Positions 23,587-32,036 are shown, numbered from the stretch's first letter. The stretch is 64,000 bases of DNA from an uncultured Christensenella sp. (GCA_910587015.1 CAJUME010000014.1:23762-87761); one strand, 5' to 3'. A program made the numbers and translations. The notes: generated by a model not told the origin, from the letters alone.

Positions 23587-23625
23587 GCCGCCCGCGGACT
23601 TAAAATCCCGCGGGCGGCTTGCTTT
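23587..23625 (+). terminator. Terminator after the HD-domain gene (convergent with XRE genes)
   Basis: Eleven-base stem GCCGCCCGCGG / CCGCGGGCGGC with a ten-base A+T-rich loop, then CTTGCTTTTT. Confidence 0.8.
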
Positions 23626-23853
23626 TTAATAAATTTTTGAACCTGCTTCGTCCTCTAACCCCAAAAGATAGTCCGCGCTTACGCAGAAATATTTGGCTAC
23701 AATATAAATATTTTCGGCTGTCGGCTGAATTTTACCGTTTGTCCAGTCGGAAATGCTTGTGGCGGATATTCCCAGCTTGTCTGCCAGCGCACGCTTTGAT
23801 AAATTATGCTCTTTTAAAAGGTTTGAAAGCCTTTCCGCAAATAAATTTTTCAT
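23626..23853 (-). CDS. XRE-family regulator, 75 aa
   Basis: A minimal Cro/C1-type protein with the helix-turn-helix at about residues 8-62 (LSKRALADKLGISATSISDWTNGKIQP) and the closing AKYFCVSADYLLGLED. It lies four bases downstream of another XRE gene in the same direction, so both are co-transcribed. The perfect 20-base palindrome at 24151-24170 upstream of the pair is the likely operator. The same closing motif (VSxDYLLGL) recurs in the XRE proteins at 15202, 32410 and 32620, suggesting common ancestry. Confidence 0.85.
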   Translation of the reverse strand: MKNLFAERLSNLLKEHNLSKRALADKLGISATSISDWTNGKIQPTAENIYIVAKYFCVSADYLLGLEDEAGSKIY

Positions 23854-23857
23854 AAAT

Positions 23858-24118
23858 TTATTCCGTTACGGTGTTGAAATATTCGGCGTCGAAAAATTCC
23901 GACAAGCTCATGCCAAAGCCCTCTGCAATAGCATAAACTACGTTCAAGCTGACGGTTTTATTGCGCTGACGGCGAATTCCGCTTATAGTAGGCTCTGCAA
24001 CGCCCGCAAGCTTAGACAGCTTGTAATGCGTAAGATTATTTTTCTTTAAAAGCTCGTCAATTCTTTTGGCTACGGCAGAAATTAATAAAAAATTTTGCAA
24101 AACCGCTTTGTTTTTCAT
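23858..24118 (-). CDS. XRE-family regulator, 86 aa
   Basis: A Cro/C1-type protein of 86 residues with LTHYKLSKLAGVAEPTISGIRRQRNKTVSLNVVYAIAEGFG as the DNA-binding helices (about 29-69). About 15 residues precede the first helix. It is the first gene of a two-gene unit with the XRE gene at 23626, transcribed away from the frameshifted LRR lipoprotein gene. The TACTAAGC / GCTTAGTA palindrome in the shared region fits a dimeric regulator. Confidence 0.85.
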   Translation of the reverse strand: MKNKAVLQNFLLISAVAKRIDELLKKNNLTHYKLSKLAGVAEPTISGIRRQRNKTVSLNVVYAIAEGFGMSLSEFFDAEYFNTVTE

Positions 24119-24150
24119 AAAAAATATGATAGACTACTTTCAGATAAATA

Positions 24151-24170
24151 TACTAAGCCATAGCTTAGTA
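24151..24170. promoter_or_regulatory. Operator candidate TACTAAGC-N4-GCTTAGTA
   Basis: Perfect eight-base arms around CATA, located between the tandem XRE genes (minus strand) and the promoter of the LRR lipoprotein gene (plus strand). Confidence 0.7.
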
Positions 24171-24204
24171 CTGTGCTATCGTTAATTAATTCAAAATATT
24201 TCAC

Positions 24205-24233
24205 TTGCATTTTTTGCGGCGGTATGATAAAAT
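24205..24233 (+). promoter_or_regulatory. Promoter of the frameshifted LRR lipoprotein gene
   Basis: TTGCAT at 24205-24210, a 17-base spacer and TAAAAT at 24228-24233 preceded by TG (extended -10). Confidence 0.7.
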
Positions 24234-24263
24234 TTTTATACATTTTTATTGTAACGGTGAAAA

Positions 24264-25261
24264 ATGAGAAAGAGAATAGTTGCCGCGGTTGTCGCGGCTT
24301 TAATGCTTATATCGTGCGTGCCCTTTCTTTCGGGCTGTAAGGCGGGTATTAAGTACACCCTCAACGAGGACAACGCCTCTTACACGGTGAAGGTGACGGG
24401 CTTTGCGGGCGCCCTCGGCGGCGAGGTTGTTATTCCCGCGGTTTACGGCGAGGGCGACAGCGCTTTCCCCGTGACGGCTATTGCAAATCAGGGCTTTGCA
24501 AGCACAAATATTTCCAAAATAACCATACCCAAATCGGTTAAAAGCGTGGGGATTTCCGCATTTATGTACTGCGCCAACCTGAGAGAGGTTGTTTTTGAGG
24601 ACGGAAGGTAGAGGCAATTATGAACGGCGCCTTTGCCGCATGCGAAAACCTTAAAAGCGTGAATATTCCCGAAACGGTTAAGCTGATTTATCCTATGGCG
24701 TTTATGGGGTGTGCTTCGCTTAGCTCGGTCGAGCTGCCCGAAGTGCTTGAAAGAATAGGCTACCGCGCATTTTATCAGACGGGCTTGGAAGAAATTGTTA
24801 TTCCCGTAAGCGTCCACGACGAAACCGTGCCCGACCTTGACGAAAACGGAGAGCAGAAGAAGGACGAGGACGGCAAGCTGCTGACGGTTACCTATATGGG
24901 CATAGGCTACGGCGCGTTCCATTCCTGCGAGAGGTTGAAGCTTGCAGTTGTAAACGCGAGGGTGGAAACGCTGTATGCGGGGGTGTTCGGGTATTGCCTT
25001 GCGTTGGAGGACGTTTATCTGCCGCAGACGCTTAAAGCAATCGAGGGCGCGAAGTTCAGCGACGGTAAGCTGTATTACGGACATGCTTTCCACCATGACG
25101 GCGCGCTTAAAAATGTGTATTTCGAGGGCGGCGAAGAGCAATGGGCGGCAATAGAGATAGACAATAAAGAGTACAAGGACAAGCAGGTTTCTACGCCGTT
25201 CGATAATTCCGACCTGATTGAGGCGGAAAAGCACTTCAATGCAATTTATAATAAGGCATAA
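24264..25261 (+). pseudogene. LRR (BspA-type) lipoprotein gene with a one-base frameshift
   Basis: The first part (24264-24611) encodes a lipoprotein signal ending in LSGC (Cys25) and LRR_5 repeats, and stops at TAG after LREVVFEDGR. Reading continues without loss in another frame from 24605 (KVEAIMNGAFAACENLKSVNIP), which is exactly the next part of an LRR_5 repeat. The join GGAAGG would be restored by one extra A (GGAAAGG). The rest, to 25261, holds further repeats and ends with an EQWAAIEI motif like the intact paralogue at 9442-10281. It may be a pseudogene, a phase-variable gene or an assembly error. A second fragment starting at ATG 24620 could be made separately but lacks a signal peptide. 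Confidence 0.8.
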
Positions 25262-25265
25262 ATAA

Positions 25266-25305
25266 AGCCGTCGGCGCAAAACTATGCGCCGACGGCTGTC
25301 TTTTT
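25266..25305. terminator. Terminator between the LRR gene and rpmB
   Basis: Thirteen-base perfect stem AGCCGTCGGCGCA with its complement, followed by GTCTTTTT. Confidence 0.85.
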
Positions 25306-25332
25306 AATGCTTCAATTCAAAATGAAAAAGCC

Positions 25333-25515
25333 TTACGCTCTTTCAACGGATTTAAGGCAACGCGTACAAACATATCCCGTAACCGTCTTGCCGTTTTCAA
25401 CGTAAGAAACCTTCTGAACGTTGGCTTTGAAGGTTCTTCTGGTTCTTCTTTTCGAGTGGCTTACGTTGTTGCCCGTAGTCTGACCTTTTCCGCATACGCT
25501 GCAAACTCTTGACAT
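25333..25515 (-). CDS. rpmB: 50S ribosomal protein L28, zinc-binding form
   Basis: The 60-residue protein has the L28 core SKRRTRRTFKANVQKV and two CxxC pairs (CSVC at 5-8 and CTRC at 51-54 approximately), so it is the zinc-ribbon (C+) version. GGAGG lies 11 bases upstream of ATG. It is divergent from asp23-fakA, as in many Firmicutes. Its leader has a small hairpin directly at the predicted transcription start. Confidence 0.95.
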   Translation of the reverse strand: MSRVCSVCGKGQTTGNNVSHSKRRTRRTFKANVQKVSYVENGKTVTGYVCTRCLKSVERA

Positions 25516-25551
25516 AATTTATAGCACCTCCGTGGGGTAAAATTCTTAAGG

Positions 25552-25581
25552 TTAAAAATAAGGTCGCATAAAATCGACCTT
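25552..25581 (-). terminator. Hairpin with T-run in the rpmB leader
   Basis: On the minus strand AAGGTCG / CGACCTT with an eight-base loop, followed by ATTTTTAA. It begins at the predicted transcription start and could act as an attenuator or as a 5'-stabilising stem. Confidence 0.45.
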
Positions 25582-25585
25582 GAAT

Positions 25586-25614
25586 AATATAACACGCATT
25601 TTAAAAAAAATCAA
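25586..25614 (-). promoter_or_regulatory. rpmB promoter
   Basis: On the minus strand TTGATT, a 17-base spacer and TATATT. Confidence 0.6.
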
Positions 25615-25769
25615 TCAAAAACGCTGCCTAAGTTTTATTTTTTTGAGTATTTTACAAAATAATTTAAAGCGGCTTTTATTTCAATACAACGAAATTAAGA
25701 TATTTGTCGGGAAACACTTGCAAATTGAAATAAAATAGTTTAAAATATTTTGCGTATAAGGAGCAGAAA

Positions 25770-26120
25770 ATGTCGGTAAATACAAGCAACGTGTACGGAA
25801 AAATTTCAATATCCGACCAAGCCATCGCAAAGGTGGCTAAAAACGCTGCGCTGGAATGCTACGGTATAGTCGATACGGCCTCCCGTTCGCTTACCGATTC
25901 CCTTTCCGAGCTTCTTAAAAAGCAGCCCGACGGGCGCGGGGTTAAGGTTGTTACCTCCGGCGACAGAATTTTTATCGATATTAACGTGGTTATAAAATAC
26001 GGGGTTTCGATAAACGCCGTTGCCGAATCGCTTAAAGAGGGCGTTAAATACAAGGTAGAGCGCTTCACGGGAATGATTGTTGACACCGTGGACGTGAATA
26101 TTATCGGAGTAAAGCTGTAA
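25770..26120 (+). CDS. Asp23/Gls24 family protein
   Basis: This 116-residue protein belongs to the Asp23/DUF322 family (B. subtilis YloU type). GKISISDQAIAKVAKNAALECYGIVDTA at the N-terminus and INVVIKYGVSINAVAESLKEGVKYKVE near the C-terminus are typical. Members are linked to the cell envelope and stress. The gene order rpmB-yloU-yloV-recG is the Bacillus one. A TAAGGAG ribosome binding site lies upstream. It is followed by fakA after 93 bases and is probably co-transcribed with it. Confidence 0.92.
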   Translation: MSVNTSNVYGKISISDQAIAKVAKNAALECYGIVDTASRSLTDSLSELLKKQPDGRGVKVVTSGDRIFIDINVVIKYGVSINAVAESLKEGVKYKVERFTGMIVDTVDVNIIGVKL

Positions 26121-26213
26121 AACCGTGCTTTTGCGGGGCGGCTTTACTTTTTGTTTGCAAAAAAACCAGAACACACCAAATTATTTTTGTACACACATAA
26201 TTTCAGGAGTATT

Positions 26214-27869
26214 ATGCAGAAAACGATAAACAGCACCGAGTTTCGCAAAATGGTTCTTTCCGGTGCGAGAATGCTTGAAATAAACAGAGCTAAAGTTGAC
26301 GCTTTGAACGTCTTTCCCGTTCCCGACGGCGACACGGGCACAAATATGTCGCTTACACTTCAATCGGCGGTAAGAGAGATGAACGCATGCTCTTCAAACC
26401 GCTTTCAGGAAATCTGCGACGCGGTGTCAAAGGGCGCGTTGAAGGGCGCGCGCGGAAATTCGGGCGTTATATCCTCTCAGATTTTCCGCGGAATTTGCTC
26501 GGTTATTAAGGAAACAAAGGACAGCTTCGATACAAAGACCTTCGCAAAGGCGATGGAGGCGGGCACAAAGGTTGCTTACAGCGCCGTTTCCATTCCCAAG
26601 GAAGGCACGATTTTAACGGTAGTACGCTGCATGAGCGAGGCGGCGGCAAAGCTTGCAAGCAAGCATAAGGACTTTGTGGACTACCTTACCGCGCTTATCG
26701 AGGTGGGCGACGAAGCGCTTGCGCGCACGCCCGAGCTGCTGCCCGTTTTAAAGAAGGCGGGCGTTGTGGACAGCGGCGGCGTTGGCTTAATGACCATTAT
26801 GCGCGGTTTTCTTGCGGCAATTTCCGGCGAGGATACCGACCTCGAGGAAATTCCTACCGAAGCGATGGACAGCAACAAGAGCGAGGACGACGTTTTCGGC
26901 GATAATTCGGACATTATCAACCTCGATTTGGGCGATATAGAGTTTGCCTACTGCACGGAATTTTTCGTAATCAATTTAAAACAGATAACCACCCTTGCGG
27001 ACATCGACAGGCTTAAAGAGAAGCTTATGCAAATAGGCGACAGCGTAATCTGTATAGGCGATTTGGAGCTTGTTAAGGTGCACGTTCACACCAACACCCC
27101 CGGCGTTGCGCTTAGCTATGCGTTGGAGCTTGGCGAGCTTGACAGAATAAAAATAGAAAACATGCTCGAAGAAAACCGCGCCCTTAAAGCCAAATTAGAG
27201 GCGGAAAAGAAGGAAATGGGCATGCTTGCAATCTGCGCGGGCAGCGGACTTGAAGAAATTTTCAAGGACTTGCTTTGCGACAGAGTAATAGAGGGCGGTC
27301 AGACCATGAACCCGTCTGCTCAGGATATTGCGGACGCCGTTCAGAAGATAAACGCAAGCAACGTTTTCGTATTCCCCAACAACAGCAACGTAATACTTGC
27401 GGCAGAGCAGGCCAAGGCGCTTGTGACTAACCGCACTATACACGTTATTCCCACCAAAAACGTACCGCAGGGCTTTGCGGCGGCGTTGCAGTTTAATGCG
27501 GACGCGTCCGTGCCCGAAAACAAGACGAATATGACCCACGCAATAGATAACGTTTCCTCCGGTCAGGTTACCTACGCGGTAAGAAATACGACCATGAACG
27601 GCTTTAAGCTTAAAGAGGGCGACATAATCGGGCTTGACAACAAGCGTATTCTTGCCAAGGGCGAGAATATAGACGAAACCACGTTGAAGCTTGTAAAGGC
27701 GCTTAAAAACGACGAGCACGAAATGATAACGCTTTATTACGGCAAGGAAGTGACGGAGGAGGACGCGCAGGCGCTTTCGGAAAAGCTTGCGGAGGAGTAC
27801 CCCGACTGCGACGTCGATTTCCACTTCGGCGGACAGCCAGTGTATTATTATATGGTATCCTTGGAGTAA
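26214..27869 (+). CDS. fakA: Fatty acid kinase / DhaL-DegV family protein (FakA type)
   Basis: FakA phosphorylates fatty acids bound to a FakB partner so that they can enter phospholipids. The 551-residue protein has an N-terminal DhaL domain with DALNVFPVPDGDTGTNMSLT (Asp residues binding Mg-ATP, about 30-48), GARGNSGVISSQIFRG, and a C-terminal EDD/DegV-like domain after residue ~330. The ATG at 26214 follows CAGGAG by six bases. Upstream in-frame codons lack a ribosome binding site and are rejected. FakB proteins are not in the window. Confidence 0.92.
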   Translation: MQKTINSTEFRKMVLSGARMLEINRAKVDALNVFPVPDGDTGTNMSLTLQSAVREMNACSSNRFQEICDAVSKGALKGARGNSGVISSQIFRGICSVIKETKDSFDTKTFAKAMEAGTKVAYSAVSIPKEGTILTVVRCMSEAAAKLASKHKDFVDYLTALIEVGDEALARTPELLPVLKKAGVVDSGGVGLMTIMRGFLAAISGEDTDLEEIPTEAMDSNKSEDDVFGDNSDIINLDLGDIEFAYCTEFFVINLKQITTLADIDRLKEKLMQIGDSVICIGDLELVKVHVHTNTPGVALSYALELGELDRIKIENMLEENRALKAKLEAEKKEMGMLAICAGSGLEEIFKDLLCDRVIEGGQTMNPSAQDIADAVQKINASNVFVFPNNSNVILAAEQAKALVTNRTIHVIPTKNVPQGFAAALQFNADASVPENKTNMTHAIDNVSSGQVTYAVRNTTMNGFKLKEGDIIGLDNKRILAKGENIDETTLKLVKALKNDEHEMITLYYGKEVTEEDAQALSEKLAEEYPDCDVDFHFGGQPVYYYMVSLE

Positions 27870-27931
27870 ATTTAACCGAAATATAAAAAACAAAAGGGGA
27901 AGACAGGCGTCTTCCCTATTAATTTACAAAT

Positions 27932-29938
27932 ATGCAGTTGACGTCTTTAAGGTTCGTTTCCGAAAAGCGGGAAAAGGACTTCAATAAACTGAATATTTAC
28001 AGCTGCGAGCAGCTTGTGCGCCATTACCCGCGCGATTACCTCGATTTAAGCTGCGTTACAATGCTTAAGGACGCGTATCACAACGACGTAATTTTAACGC
28101 TGTGCGAGGTTTTGAACGTAGAGGTAAACCGCTATGCCCGCCGTCCGTTCGTAAAGGCGCTGTGCCAGCAGAACGGCTGTATGTTCACCGCAATCTGGTT
28201 TAACCAGATGTATATGGCGACCAAGGTTGACAGGGGCGAGTACCTTTTTTACGGCAGAGTGCAGAACAAATACGGCTTCGGCTGTCAGATGGTAAACCCG
28301 CAAATCGAGCGCGCGGACAGAAATTCGGTGCTGAAAGGGTTTATTCCCGTATACTCGCTTTCGGGCAGTTTAACGCAGGGAATAGTGCGCACGGCGGTAA
28401 GGCAGTCGCTTAAAAAAGTGCCGTTGTTAAGCCATATTCCCGCACCAATTCAAAAAAAGTATAAGCTTATGCCGCTTGCGGAGGCGCATTATAAATTGCA
28501 TTGTCCGCAGAGCCGCGAGGATATAAAGCAAGGCTCCGAGCGCATTGCGATAGAGGAGTATTTTCTGCTGATTTCCGCCTTCAAGGTGATAAAGGGCGGG
28601 CGCGAGGAGGCGCGGCTTAACGCGTATACGGTCACGCGGGAGGACGTTAACTCCTTCATATCCCGCTATCAATTCGAATTTACCGAGGGGCAGAAGTCGG
28701 CTGTCGGCACAATTTTCGACTGCGTGCATTCGCCGCATAAAATGAATATGCTTTTGCAGGGCGACGTGGGCAGCGGAAAGACGGCGGTTGCGTTCGCGGG
28801 CATATATATGGCGGTCAAATCGGGCTATCAGGCTGTTATGCTTGCCCCTACCGAGGTCTTGGCGCGTCAGAACGGCGAGCTTTTGAAGAGGTATTTCCCC
28901 GATTACGAAAGCGCGGTGCTGACGGGCTCTACCCCCGCGGCGGAAAAGCGGGAGATTAAAAAAGCCGTTGCAAGCGGCAAATGCAGTATACTTTGCGGCA
29001 CGCATGCCGTCATTCAGGGCGACGTGCAGTTTGCACGGCTTGCGTTTGCGGTTTGTGACGAACAGCACCGCTTCGGCGTGGCTCAACGCTCGTCGCTGTC
29101 GGAAAAGGGTGACTGCTGCGATGTGCTTATAATGTCCGCAACGCCTATTCCGCGCACTCTTTCGCTTATATTTTACGGCGATTTGGACGTGGCTACAATC
29201 AAGGATAAACCGCGTTCACGGCAGGATATATCCACGGCAATTATTCCCGAGCGCAAGTATAACGATATGTATAAATACATTTCCGAGCAGGCGCGGGAGG
29301 GAAATCAGACCTATTTCGTATGCCCCAAAATCGAGGGCGACGACGAGGGCACCGTTATGTCTGTGACGGAGCTTTTCGAGGATTTAAGGGCGAAAATGCC
29401 GAGGGTAAGAATTGCGCTTTTGCACGGCAAAATGAAGGACAAGCAGAAGAACGGGATTATGCAGGCGTTTAAAAACAGAGAATACGACTGCCTTGTTTCC
29501 ACAACGGTTATCGAGGTGGGCGTGGACGTGCCGAACGCGACGACGATGATTATTTACAATGCAGAAAGGTTCGGGCTTTCCCAGCTGCACCAGCTGCGCG
29601 GACGCGTGGGGCGCGGCGATAAAAAAAGCTATTGCTTTTTGCTTATGGGCGCGGATACCGCGGAAGCGCGCGAGCGGCTGAACGTGATAAAAAACAGCAC
29701 GGACGGCTTCGAGATTGCAGAGGCAGACTTAAAGCTGCGCGGCGGCGGCGATTTTATGGGCACCCGTCAGAGCGGAAAAATTCTGTCGGAAATAAAAAAT
29801 CTCAAATTCCCCGTAGAGGCTGTTTTTACGGCAAAGGCGCTGTCCGACGAGGCGTTCTCGGGCGCGTTCGATACGGCGGAGCTTGCGCGGATAGCGGCGG
29901 AAAGGTACGAAAGCTTAAAGGACGTTGTGCTTAACTGA
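27932..29938 (+). CDS. recG: ATP-dependent DNA helicase RecG
   Basis: RecG remodels stalled replication forks and Holliday junctions. The protein (668 residues) begins with the wedge/OB domain (about 20-170), then the helicase core: LLQGDVGSGKTAVAF (Walker A Lys283), VCDEQHRFG (DEQH box), SATPIPRTL (motif III) and GRVGRGDKKSYCFLL with the QLRGRVGR motif VI. The start at ATG 27932 has no clear Shine-Dalgarno site. The length is close to that of other Firmicutes RecG. It follows fakA by 62 bases. Confidence 0.95.
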   Translation: MQLTSLRFVSEKREKDFNKLNIYSCEQLVRHYPRDYLDLSCVTMLKDAYHNDVILTLCEVLNVEVNRYARRPFVKALCQQNGCMFTAIWFNQMYMATKVDRGEYLFYGRVQNKYGFGCQMVNPQIERADRNSVLKGFIPVYSLSGSLTQGIVRTAVRQSLKKVPLLSHIPAPIQKKYKLMPLAEAHYKLHCPQSREDIKQGSERIAIEEYFLLISAFKVIKGGREEARLNAYTVTREDVNSFISRYQFEFTEGQKSAVGTIFDCVHSPHKMNMLLQGDVGSGKTAVAFAGIYMAVKSGYQAVMLAPTEVLARQNGELLKRYFPDYESAVLTGSTPAAEKREIKKAVASGKCSILCGTHAVIQGDVQFARLAFAVCDEQHRFGVAQRSSLSEKGDCCDVLIMSATPIPRTLSLIFYGDLDVATIKDKPRSRQDISTAIIPERKYNDMYKYISEQAREGNQTYFVCPKIEGDDEGTVMSVTELFEDLRAKMPRVRIALLHGKMKDKQKNGIMQAFKNREYDCLVSTTVIEVGVDVPNATTMIIYNAERFGLSQLHQLRGRVGRGDKKSYCFLLMGADTAEARERLNVIKNSTDGFEIAEADLKLRGGGDFMGTRQSGKILSEIKNLKFPVEAVFTAKALSDEAFSGAFDTAELARIAAERYESLKDVVLN

Positions 29939-29951
29939 ATACATAAAAATG

Positions 29952-29990
29952 CGGCGCGCCCGAAATTTTTCGGGCGCGCCGTTCAATTAA
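29952..29990. terminator. Bidirectional terminator between recG and the antiporter
   Basis: Long perfect stem CGGCGCGCCCGAAA with its complement and a two-base loop, flanked by A+T-rich tracts on both sides. Confidence 0.85.
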
Positions 29991-31426
29991 TTTTCAATTG
30001 TTTGTGCGGGAGGCTCTGCTGATTTAGGCATTTCCGTTGGTGCAGTCGGCGGTTCAACGGGAGGTATGGCGTTCGGCTTTTCTTTGCCGTATAACACTTT
30101 TAACAATACGGGCGTAAGAATGGACGACACAAGTATAAGCAGTACCGTCATAATCATAAAATCTGGCGACAGCGCATACTCGCCCAGCGTTTCGGTGTTG
30201 ATTACCGCAGAGGTGACAATCAGCGCAACCTCGCCGCGCGCCATCATGCCAACGCCGCCTATTGCGCTCTCGCGCCAGCTGTATTTAAACGCCTTGCATA
30301 TTGCGCCGCAGCCGACTATTTTGCCTATAAGCCCCAGCAGCACGGCAAGCAGTGCAAACAGCAGAATGCGCGGGTCGAGCTTGGCAAAGGATATGCTGGA
30401 AATACCTATATTCGCAAAAAACGCGGGGGCAAAAACGGTGTAGGTGTCCACCTCTACCTGACGGTCGGTATAGCGGCTTGCGCGTATATCCGTAGACAGC
30501 ACCACGCCGGCAAGAAAGGCGCCCGTTATGTCTGCAACGCCGAAAATCTCTTCCGCAATCCAGCTATAGCCAAAGCAGACCGCCATTGCAAATATGGGTA
30601 TGCGGTGGTGCGTGGGCCAGCGCTTATCCATCCATTTAAACAGCTTTGATATTACAAAGCCCGCAAGCACGGCAAACACAAAAAAGCACACAATCATAAT
30701 TACCGTGCCGTATATGGTCGATTTAAACGCCTCGAAGCCGTTTGCGTTTTCTGCAATGCCCGCCTTGCCCTTTGCAATGCCCGTTACTACCGAAAGCAGA
30801 ACAATGCCGATAACGTCGTCAATAATCGCGGCGGAAATAATAGTTGTGCCAAGCTTGGTGTTTATTTTACCAAGCTCCTTTAAAACCGAAACGGTGATTG
30901 CAACGCTTGTTGCGGTCAGTATGGTTCCGATAAAAATTCCGCGGAAAATTCTTGTCTGGTCGGAAAAGCCAAGCCCGATATTGCCGAAGGGCAGGGATAT
31001 TAAAAAGCCCAGCAACAGCGGTACGGCAACGCCCGCGGTAGCCATTAAAACCGCGGCAAGTCCCGTGCTTTTAAGCTCCTTTAAATTAGTTTCCAGCCCC
31101 GTTGAAAACATAAGCAAAAGCACGCCTATTTTTGCGAAAATTTCAAGCGCGTTTTCTTTGGGTAGGGACAGCAGAGAAATATACCCGCCGTCCTCGAAGC
31201 CGATAAAGCAGAAGCCGCCGCCGAACCATTTATAAAACAGCTCGCCGAAAATGGACGGGCCAACGAGTATGCCCGCGATTATGTAGCCGAGAACCTGAGG
31301 CAGACCTATGCGCCTGAACAGTATCCCGAAAAATTTGGTTGCAAAAAGTATTATTGCAAGCACCGCCACAAACCCTATTGCGGTGTTGCCCTTAAAGCCC
31401 TCGAAGGCCAACAAAAAATTACCCAT
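29987..31426 (-). CDS. Cation:proton antiporter, CPA2 (KefB/NapA) type
   Basis: A 479-residue membrane protein with 12-13 hydrophobic helices of the Na+/H+ exchanger CPA2 family. LPQVLGYIIAGILVGPSIFG near the start, ITVSVLKELGKINTKLGTTIISAAIIDDVIGIVLLS with the ion-binding Asp pair (about 180-215), and GMMARGEVALIVTSA near 395 are typical. It lacks the C-terminal TrkA-N domain of true KefB. Instead it ends with a Pro/Glu-rich tail. It should exchange Na+ or K+ for protons. The ATG is only ten bases from the -10 box, so the transcript has almost no leader. Confidence 0.88.
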   Translation of the reverse strand: MGNFLLAFEGFKGNTAIGFVAVLAIILFATKFFGILFRRIGLPQVLGYIIAGILVGPSIFGELFYKWFGGGFCFIGFEDGGYISLLSLPKENALEIFAKIGVLLLMFSTGLETNLKELKSTGLAAVLMATAGVAVPLLLGFLISLPFGNIGLGFSDQTRIFRGIFIGTILTATSVAITVSVLKELGKINTKLGTTIISAAIIDDVIGIVLLSVVTGIAKGKAGIAENANGFEAFKSTIYGTVIMIVCFFVFAVLAGFVISKLFKWMDKRWPTHHRIPIFAMAVCFGYSWIAEEIFGVADITGAFLAGVVLSTDIRASRYTDRQVEVDTYTVFAPAFFANIGISSISFAKLDPRILLFALLAVLLGLIGKIVGCGAICKAFKYSWRESAIGGVGMMARGEVALIVTSAVINTETLGEYALSPDFMIMTVLLILVSSILTPVLLKVLYGKEKPNAIPPVEPPTAPTEMPKSAEPPAQTIEN

Positions 31427-31436
31427 ACAGCACTGT

Positions 31437-31465
31437 ATTATATGACGAATTTAAAATAATGTAAA
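31437..31465 (-). promoter_or_regulatory. Antiporter promoter with very short leader
   Basis: On the minus strand TTTACA, a 17-base spacer and TATAAT, then ten bases (ACAGTGCTGT) and the ATG. Confidence 0.75.
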
Positions 31466-31550
31466 TGAATTTGCGCGGCTTTTGCTAAAAATTTGCGCGC
31501 GGCGGTTTATGGTAAATATATGAAAATTACAAGAAATTTAAAAAAAGGGG

Positions 31551-31578
31551 TTGACAAACCGCTCAACTATGCTATAAT
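31551..31578 (+). promoter_or_regulatory. Strong promoter of the structured RNA
   Basis: Consensus TTGACA at 31551-31556, a 16-base spacer and consensus TATAAT at 31573-31578. Confidence 0.85.
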
Positions 31579-31584
31579 GAAATC

Positions 31585-32012
31585 AGAAAAGAAAATAACT
31601 TACACAAAATGTTAGGTACCAACATTAATCCATGAGGTAAGCTATATGAAATATAAGTAGCCGCGAAAGCGGGTCAAGGTTCAATTTTAAGGCCGCGGAA
31701 GGATGCGGCGGCCGTTTCTGTATGATAGAGGGCAAAAATTAAAGGGAAACTGTTTGGGAGGTAAAGTAAGATGATTTTATTTTACGCCAAAACGATTGAA
31801 GGACAAGGAAGGTAAACTCCGATGTACAACTTTACGGGGGAAATCTGATTCCGACAGACGGTTGATTGATACGCAGAAGGTATGGCGCAATACCTGCTGC
31901 ACGGTTTTTAAGCCGATTGGCCTTATGGTAACCGTGCGGAGGCGATTTCCAAATCAAAATTAAATAAAAAGCTACCCTGCACCGACGTATAGGCGCAGGG
32001 TTTGTTATTTTG
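31585..32012 (+). ncRNA. Structured RNA of about 430 nt, class not identified
   Basis: The segment has a consensus promoter and its own intrinsic terminator but no convincing protein gene. Many stems can be drawn by eye: AATGTT/AACATT, CCGC-GAAA-GCGG with a GNRA tetraloop (about 31661-31672), a GGCCGC/GCGGCC stem, an 11-base A+T-rich stem near 31760-31786, GGTAT/ATACC inside GCAG/CTGC (about 31878-31905), and a GCACGGTT/AACCGTGC stem closing over 31904-31938. The conserved cores of RNase P, tmRNA, SRP RNA and 6S RNA are not seen. Large Firmicutes RNAs such as raiA or OLE have to be tested. It neighbours a KefB-type gene and an XRE cluster. Confidence 0.7.
31974..32012 (+). terminator. Terminator of the structured RNA
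   Basis: ACCCTGC / GCAGGGT stem with an inner CC/GG pair and a T-rich tail (TTTGTTATTTT). Confidence 0.8.
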
Positions 32013-32036
32013 TCCGTATAAATAATTTTTTGTAAA

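Noticed and set aside
30594..31235. Plus-strand open frame of 213 codons within the antiporter gene
   Set aside because: The minus-strand antiporter is complete and has conserved motifs; the plus-strand frame has no start signal and no recognisable domain.
31585..32012. RNase P RNA, tmRNA, SRP RNA or 6S RNA at the structured-RNA locus
   Set aside because: The GAGGAAAGTCC and ACAGAA cores of RNase P, the acceptor/tag parts of tmRNA and the GGAAGCAGC-type SRP loop are not there. GGTTCAATT resembles a T-loop but has no matching acceptor stem.
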